This document shows positions 53,101 to 62,100 of a DNA stretch of 64,000 nucleotides, piece by piece (the stretch's first letter is position 1; every line of letters starts with the position of its first letter). Source of the DNA: Euglena gracilis (taxonomy: Eukaryota > Euglenida > Euglenophyceae > Euglenales); assembly GCA_039621445.1 (NCBI GenBank), contig CP154957.1, positions 37,976,654-38,040,653 on the forward strand, in the 5' to 3' direction. Both the position numbers and the translations under genes were made by a program. The notes beneath the pieces were generated by a model, which saw only the letters and a program-made list of their open reading frames with translations, did no database searches and was not told the origin of the DNA.

Positions 53101-56100
53101 GGGTTCCTTATTAGCATTAAACTTCATATTACTTGGAAGCCCTATTTCATTTTCAAAAAAATATTTTTTTTGCAATAACTTAGGCAGAGCTCATAAAAGA
53201 CTTGTGCAATCACGCCATCTAAAACGTTTCCGAGTTTATGGATGCAATTAGGCTTGTTTTTGGGGGCTCGTTTTTGGGGTGCAAAACACACGTCTCAAAA
53301 CTTGCGAAAAAAACAGCCCACAACCATCGAATTCAAAGGTTCCAATTCAAATTGCAAAAACCGCATTGAACAATTCAAAAAAAACCTGTCAATCCACAGG
53401 CCTTGTGGTCCTATGCATTCTGCCACCTGGGAGCTGATTGACAAGTTCACAGTTCCGAAGAGGATCCGACCAGTGATTACCACTACCAGAACGGTCATTT
53501 GTTGGGACTGAAATGACGGGTTCAGGGGGTGTCCAGAATTCCACCGACCTGTTGGCACCCATTGGAAGGTTCCAGAAGGTTGGGGAACACTGGGTGCAAA
53601 GGCAAATAAATGAAAAATGCGGTGAATACCCAAAACACATTCTGGAAAAGGGGCTGAACAGAGGCACTTTTGAAGAACCCAGAAGCTAAAATCCTCAGCC
53701 ATTGGAATGACCAAGTTGGTCTGTTTCCACACACTGGAATACGTACTCTGTTCCTTGGCTGGAAAAGACATGAAAATGCGGTGCGCGACAAAAGAAGTTG
53801 TTGGTGAGGATAAATGAATTGAACCACTTGCGCAATTGCTCAAACAAAAGCTAAAAAATTAATTCTGCGTGCGCAGGCTAAGACTTCCCTAATGTATAGG
53901 CTATTCAATTTGGGGGCCTGGAAATCCAATCACATCGATAATCCTCGGACTCGTCGCGCGTCAAGCACCCAGGGATCACTACTCTGTGACATGCCATTTT
54001 TTCCAACTTTTCACAACGTGTATGCAGAGTCCACCCTCTGGACGCCTCAGCAGGCACCCCTTCACGGACATATCCAATTATTGTGCAACAGATTCAAAAT
54101 AAAATTTTAAAATGGATGAAAGTTCCCATTCCTTATTTCCATGGTCCTGTTTTGTTTTCAATTGTTGCTCACCATGTTTGCCTGAACGCTTGTCCCCGCT
54201 GTAGTCTCCCGCAGCAGATCGTGCCAACAGATGGTCCCATGTGGCTTGATTTCCCAGGGAAATCGGGGGGGACGTTACACAATCTCAAACACGCATTTTT
54301 GGGGATAGAAAACCGGACACTTGTGTAAATGTTTCGTAAATGTTTCTACTGCTTCAATATCTGATAAAAATGGCGATGCAGCCCCTTATTTTTGATGGGA
54401 AAAGCAAAGCACAATCTTCCCTCCATATGAAAAAAAAATCACTCGCACTGAACACATAGTTGGCTTCTTCCTTTCTGCAAAAACAAAAGCACCGTAATGA
54501 CCAAAAAAAAAACGGGTCTGGCCTCCAAAAAAAATGTCAGTTTTTGCGAAAAATACAAAAATAACACCAAAAACGGTGGTTTGGGGTGTTACTTTATATT
54601 GAAGCGATAATTCGCCTCTCAGAAATACATGCATATGTCCAGGCAATTACCACGTTTTCCTCACAGGTTCCTCTCAAATTCTGTTTCACATCTTCCCTCC
54701 AGCCGTGAAACAGGAGTGATATTTTGAAATCTCACAGCCTGGCAAAAAAAAATGGCCATTGCAACCCTTTTCTTTGAGTTTCAAAAAAATTATTATAAAA
54801 ATTAATTGAAATTATGGAAAAAAAAGGTAAAAAAAATCATCAAAATTTCGATAAAATAATACGGGGGGACTTTGGGCAAAAAAAGTGCCACAGAGGTCAA
54901 CTCACAAAAATCCTCCCATGTTATTTATTGTATGAATAACATCTGCAAGAATTTGCAGAATAATCTAATAGTTTAATGCTTCAACCTGGAAAACACACTT
55001 CTTTTGCATCTGGCTTCAAAAACCTCAGCAGGTTGCTGCAGAGGGAATTGAAGGATCCTCTGGGGTCCAGCCGGCCAACGGAAAAAAAAATTGGTGGCGG
55101 GCCCCCCGGGGGGGGGGGCCGGGGGGGGGGGGGTCCGACTGGATGCCGGGCTGGACCCGCTGGCCACCCAAAAACAGCCAGCCCCCCCCCCCCCCAAATC
55201 CAGCTGCGTTGGACTTTCTTCGCCAGAATTTTGAAAAAAGCCCAAAAAGTACCAAAATTCAAAAAAATTTAGTCAAGCCCGGCTTTGCCGGGCTCCGAAA
55301 ACTTCATTTCTGCTCGACCTGGGGGGGGTCGGGCAGGGCAGAACGGGAACGCCTGGTGGGGGGGGTCGACCCCCCTCCTGGGAGGTGGTGGGGGGGTCGA
55401 CCCCCCCCCCACACCCACCACAGCATTTTCACCAACTTTGGGAAAACGGGGATGTTGGCTGGGGAAAATCTGAAATTTTTTTTGAAAAATGAACCAAAAA
55501 CACATGATTTTTTGAGGGAAAACCACACTTTTTCACAAAAAAAATCAAAAATTTTAGGGTTAAAACTGGTGGTTTTTAGGAGGGGGGTGAAAAATCGCAG
55601 ATCAAAAAAATTGGACCAAATTTTGGCACAATCAAATTTTACTGAGATTTTCTTAGGCGGCCTAACACTTAGCTTTGAAAGTGACTGCAAAATTGCGCCG
55701 ACGCGTAAATCCAAAAAAAATTCTGTTTTGGAACATCGTGGCCTGAGACTCAGGACAGTCTGAAAATAGTGTCTCTCTGCACCTCAGGGGACGAAAGCAA
55801 CGACTTGGAACTCCACGTTCTACGGGCACAGCGCTCCCGGGGCCCAGTGTGCATGAACACAAAGCGCCGGGCAATGAAACAAGCGGACTCCATTGTGCAT
55901 TTGCGCTTTGGCACAAATTTTTTTATTACAAAAAATAAAACCATTTGCGCTTTGGCGCAATTTTTTTTACTTTTTTGTGATTCAACATGTGGGTGACCAT
56001 TACCGCACTTGCACAATGATAACAACTTTTGTGTCAACGTGTGTTTCCATTTGCGCCAAAGCGCAATGGGTAGGCTCATGAAGAATGGAAATTTAAGGGT

Positions 56101-59100
56101 TATATTGTGCCAAAGCGCAATAAAAATACAATTTTTAAAATTGCAAAAGGAACATGGCTTGTGCCGAAGCGCAAATATAACCGTTTAAAACTTATCTCAC
56201 AACGGAGGGAGACATGCTGACACATCTTTTTTCGGTAATTTGCAACCCACCAGACAGCCACATCACACCGGGCAGATGGAGGGCATTGTTCAGCCGAAAC
56301 AGGTCTTTCTGTCGGTACAGTGGGAGCCACCCAGATGGGGGGGGTTGGGGGATTGAGGGCAAGCCCAGGGCAGGGACCTGTGCCAACGTCGCCCCACACT
56401 GCCGGGCACAGAAGGCAATGGTTATGGACATTGCGCTTAAGCGCAATTTTTTTAACTTGCGCTTAAGTGCAATGTAAAAAAATTGCGCTTAAGCGCAAGT
56501 TAAAACAGAAGCCCCTGAGCTTATGGGAGTCCCTCTGATGTGTTCCGGTGTGTTGGGGGCCCTCTCTGAACGGCCAGTGTGTGGACTTGGTGAGGAAATA
56601 CATTGCGCCGAAGCGCAAAACATCATACAAAAAATGAGAAGTGCAAACAGGCGGCTGACGTGTAATCTGGAGGCATGTCCTTTGCGCTTCGGCGCAATGT
56701 ATTTCCTCACCAAGCCCGCACACTGGCCGTGACGAGAGGGGCCCCCAACACACCGGAACACATCAGAGGGACTCCCATAAGCTCAGGGGCTTCTGTTTTA
56801 ACTTGCGCTTAAGCGCAATTTTTTACATTGCGCTTAAGCGCAAATTAATAATTTGCGCTTAAGTGCAATGTCCTTTTAAATGGCAGATTCATTTGAATGT
56901 GTTCGTGCTGTGTGAGAAGGTGGGCGATAGAGGAGAGTGATGAGGGGTGTTTGAGCACTGCTGTGCCTGAAGCTCAGTTGGTGCTTTTGAACTATTCAGG
57001 CACTGGGGAGGGAGTGGCTGTTACAATATGACGAATCGTGGGCGGCAGGCTGTAGAGCCTCACTCACCTTGCACTCAGTGCACAAAGTGGGTGTTTTTGG
57101 GATGTTCTCCATGGAGGTCTTTTGACTGAAATGCAAGGGTTTTGTGCCCGAAACGGGGCGCCGGGGAGTGGAAAAACGCTCATTCTTGGCTCAAGAAACA
57201 CCTTTTCCGGGTCCGGGAGGCCAAAAAACATCGTTTCGGGCAAAAAAAAATTTCGATTTTTTTTCGACTTTTTTTTTGGCCGAAAACGGCTAAGTCGAAC
57301 AGTGGAAAAACTTCACAAAATGGCCGAAATTGGTCGAAAAAACGGCCGTATCTCGGGCTAGGCGGGGAGTTGCGGGGAAATCAAAAATCCCAGTAGATAG
57401 AGCATTCCAAGGGCTTCAATTTAGGTCTCCGGACATTTCCTTTGATTTGGCTTCATTTTGGAGATATTTTGAAAATTGACATTTTTTTTGGCCGAAATGG
57501 CAGAGTCCAAAGGGGGGGCTTATCCAGGGGGGGGGCCGATCCTACCCGGTTTGGACCCCTTCGCGCGTGAATAACTCGGGTCTGGAGGGGAGTTGGGGGT
57601 CAAACCCAGGTGAATCGGAAACTAGGAATCCAGTCGCTCGCGACTAAAAAAAATTTTCGTTTTTTTCCCCAGGGAAATTGTAGGGTCACTTTGGGCCGAA
57701 AAAAAAAACGGTAGACAACTTTTTAACTAAGGGCATATCTCCAGACTGGCGGGGAGTTGCGGGTAACCTAAGGGCTCTGGAGAAACCAGAGATCGTCCCC
57801 TAAGGGGCCAAATTAGACCCAGCCTGTGTGGCACCATCCGGGGAACACAGTCAAGGCTTCAAAAACGAGTGACTCCCAACGGGGGTTTTGGCACTTATTT
57901 GGGAAAATTCGCATGTCCTGGCGGTTGGTTGAACCTTTTTCAAAATGGTGTACAGGCAGAAAAAAAACCAAAATTGGGCATGTTCCCCGGGTCCCAACAT
58001 CGACAAATGATGCACACGCCACTGTGGAGGGTCTCCGCGGAACCAGAGGGTCAAAAGGGTGGGTTTCTCCGCTGGGTTTCAAAAAGATCGGAAATTTGCG
58101 CCAAAGCGCAAGCTGAAGATCAAAACCTCAAATGCGAGTTTGGACGCCCAAGATTTTTTCTCTTTGAATTTCTTTGATCTTCAATGGCGTTTTTTCGCTT
58201 CAAAAACCTCTCAAAATCAAAATTTTGAGAAAATGTTAAGATTCTGGAAGGTGTAAAAAAATGGGGCTTTGGGGGGTTTTTTGGGGGACCTCCTGTATGG
58301 GTCCCAAACTGCGTCCGAAATACACCCGGCGCCCAAGCCGGTGGGGAAAAAAAATTGGGTCCAAAAACTGGTGCCACCAGAACAACGGGAAGAGGTGGTG
58401 GGAGGGTCGACCCCCCAGGCAAGAAAAAGTCGCAATTGGGGCACATTGAGCATACGTTGATCAGTATCATTAGTGCGTTTCAAGCACCCCAAACGTGTGC
58501 AATATTTGGGAATGTGGACTTGCCTTGCACAGGCGCTATCTACAACGTTTCCGAATATATGGCCATTCTGGGGTCGTTGTCAGCACCCACCACCCTGGCC
58601 GACTCCCGTTCTGCCCTGGGGTCGGGGTCCACAACCTGGCTGGGAGCTGTTGGTTGGAAAAAGGTGCTGGTCTCCTGGGGGTGGTGGGGTCCGGCATAAG
58701 AAATTCCCTGTCTCCAGAACACTACCTGCGATGGCAGATGCCAAACAAGAAATGCAGCAGATAAGACCACGTTCTTATTTTACAGGGCTCCGTCAAACCT
58801 GGGGAGATCAAAACTCTGCGCCACGTTTCAGAGGGTCAAAAACATTAAATGTCGGCCTTTCCCCTGAATTTCACCCATGCGAAATGTTGAAAACCCACAC
58901 ACGGAGGGCTGGCGTGCAACCACTGGAACCAGCAGTTCAAATACGTGGACCCAAAAACCAAAAATAAACCTCTCTCTCGTGTTCCTCTGCGCGATTGCGC
59001 AAAAGAACACGATAAAGCTCAGGGCGAGATCGGCTGCCGAAACAAACAGACCAAAAGCAAACAGCTGCTTTGCTGGGCTGGCCCTAACTGTATTTTAGTG

Positions 59101-62100
59101 GACCCCCCCCCCCACACAGCTGAGCAGGGAGCTGCTGGCTGGGACAAAGGTGCTGGCTGGCTGGACCCCCCTTGGGGGTGGGGTCACCTCTGGCTTAAGA
59201 AAACCCTGGGGAGGTCGGTGGGCAAAAAAAGGGGAGGTAGCGATTTCATCTTACAACGCCTTTGCTTAAAATTGCTAAGATGGGTTGGAGTGGAACCTGA
59301 AACCAATGAATGTTCCCAAGTTGAGATGAGGTTACTCCTTTCTTGCAGCAAAAAAAAAATGAGAATCATGTCAACAATGCGAGAGACTTTATGAATCAAA
59401 AGGAACAAAATCAACTGAAAAGATTGTAAAACATCACAACCATATCACATCTAAACAAGGGGCACACTTTGAGAGTGGCAGGCTTGCAAGACCTTAGGTA
59501 CTGCTCTGTCTTCTTTCCCAGACGTTTGTAAGCCTCCACCACAATGAGTGCTGCCTGCTTGCGCACCTTGGGGTTTGTCCCGTTTAATGCATCGACAACG
59601 ATCGCCATCACCCTCTGAGAGATGGGAATGCCACGATAAAAAAAAACATATTTGCGGCTGCCAGCCCCACCTTGTCCAAGCTGTCTTAAAAAAAAAAACC
59701 ACTCAAAACCTTCAAGCGTGAGAACACGGCACACCTCAGGAGACAACCCACCATCATCGGCAAATCCATATTGCCCAATGACCGTCAGCAACAGGTTCAG
59801 CCGGGCGATGACGTGCTTGAACGCCAGGGCGTTCTCGATGGGCTCCGTGAGGTACTCCGAGATGTGGGAGATGCCCACCAGTGGGAGGGCAGCCAGGTAC
59901 ATCAGGAAATCCACGGCGGCGCTGCAGATGCGTGAGTTCATGTCCCCGGTCCGCTGCAGCAGGACCCGGATGAGGGGGGCGATGTGTTCCCGCAGCACCT
60001 CTGGGTTGACGTCCGACGCAAAATCCCCTGCGGATGGGGAGCAGGCATCCCTGAGTTGGATGCTGTGCTGACCGGAAGTCCAGGAGGGGGGGGGGTCGTC
60101 GGACCCCCCCCCCCCCGTGGCACTGCACAACAAAAAAATCCTTTGGCACCAAAAGCGCCGAAAGAAAAATTTGGCCCAAAAAAAATCGGCACTCTTGAAA
60201 ATATGGGAAAGGATGTTGGGGGTGGTCCCTCCCCCCGGTGTGCAGTATGGCTGTTTGTTTGGTGCCTCCTATCCCCTCTTCTGGCCTGGCACTGTGTTCC
60301 GCAGGGCTTCAGGGATTCCCATCCAATCCTGGTGGGGTGATTCAACAAATCTTAATCAGCAACACGGTGAGAACACAAAATAAAAAACTCTGGTCGAAAA
60401 TATTGTCTTTAAATGGGTGGCTTAAAAGAATTTTCCCCCAGGAATATTACTTGGTCAGCCGAACTCCACCCCAGGGAGGGGGGAAATATTATTTGGGGGG
60501 TATATATATAATGTAACATGAAAAAAATATTTATTTTACCTGTACATATCTGCAAGATTTTATTTGGCCCTTCCGAGGGGCCAAATAAAATATCAAGGGG
60601 GTATGCCAGCAACCGCGTCCGACATTCCGACTTTTTCCCTTTTTGATTTTGCCCGGAATCGTGCCGGATCCAGGTAAAAGTGGCCGGATCTGGGGAGATT
60701 TGATTTGATGTTTAATTTTGGGAATGGGGCAAGGCGTTGGATCGGCATGCTGAAAATTAGCCCGATTTAGGGAAAAGATTGGGCCAGAGGTTAGGTCCCA
60801 TTTTCAGAGGATTTTTGAAAACACATTTTGCCCTCAAAAATATCTAAATTTGGCCTGAATTCTGACTAACTGGGTCGGAAATGACGCCGAACTTCTAGTT
60901 GACAATCCCCAACTTTCCCCCGGGGTCGGACGGGTGCCACTGTACCCCCCCCCCCGGAGAGTTTCCTTGGCCCCCCCCCCCCGGGTGCCAAGTAAAAACT
61001 GATCACCATCAAAATGCATGGGAGGTGCAATATTTGTCTATATGCAATTTGGTATTCTCATTTCCATTTCCAATCCGAGAATGGTAAAAATCATGTAAAT
61101 TTGCATAAAAATATGGTTCCAAGACACTCATTCTTCCTGAGGCAGTCAGTGAAGAAATGAGGGGAGGATATTATTTGGGCAGCCAAAATTGGGTGCCAGG
61201 AGGAGGGAATATTATTTGGGGGGGAAATGTTATTTGAGGGAGGGTTCAATTTGGAGTCAAAAATGGCCAACAGGTTGCCTTTGGGTTTTCACCTCAAGTT
61301 TTTGCCCGAAAAATTCCATCTCAGTTGGATTTGGACTTTTGGGGAGGCATTTTGGTTCACTTCCCTGCTGGCCGGATCTGCCCACCCCCTGGGGGGGGGG
61401 GGTCCAACCAGCACCTTGTTACCAGCCAATTCCTTTTTCCAGCCGGCCCACGGGACCCCCCGGGGTCAGCAATGGAAATGATGTTTTCAGGTTGTTGTTT
61501 TTTTGTCACCAAGAGCCCCCATGCATCATTGTTTGCATAATTGTGCCTTTTTTGCCTTTTGGTTGTGTTGCATTGATTCTTCCTGCTAGTTGCTGGAAAT
61601 TTATCCACTTGTTCTTTCCTTGGATGACAACGTTTTCAATCTCATTTCACTTTTCTTCTCAGGGTTGATATAAATTTCGGTGCTTCACACCAAGATTTCT
61701 GGTCCAGCCCCGTGGGGGCTCAGCCGGCCCCCCCCCACCCCCCCCCCCCCCCCGGGTCACGAAACTTAAAAAAAAATCAACTCTGATCTGGAGCCAAAAA
61801 ACGGTCAGTCACTCCAAAAAAAACCATTCAATCACCCTGGTTGGGTCGGACGCACATGGTATGGTGTTGACAGCCCCCCCCCCCCCCCGCAGTGTCCCCC
61901 CCCCACCCACACCCTCCTTGTATCAAACCCTGGGGGGAGAGAATTGATCTGCAAAGCACATTCATCAATGGATCTGGACCAGTTTCTTCCAGAAAAATGC
62001 CCACCCACTCCCCCACCCACGAGCAAGAGGAACAAACCAACAATGGTCTTCAAGAAATCCAAGCATTGCAAATACACTTGAAGCACAGAATCAAACAGAA

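Noticed and set aside
53295-53843. Possible extra linker exons of the CEP104-like gene
   Set aside because: AG acceptors exist, but exons 6 and 7 join in phase without them, and the frames are hydrophobic and unlike a linker.
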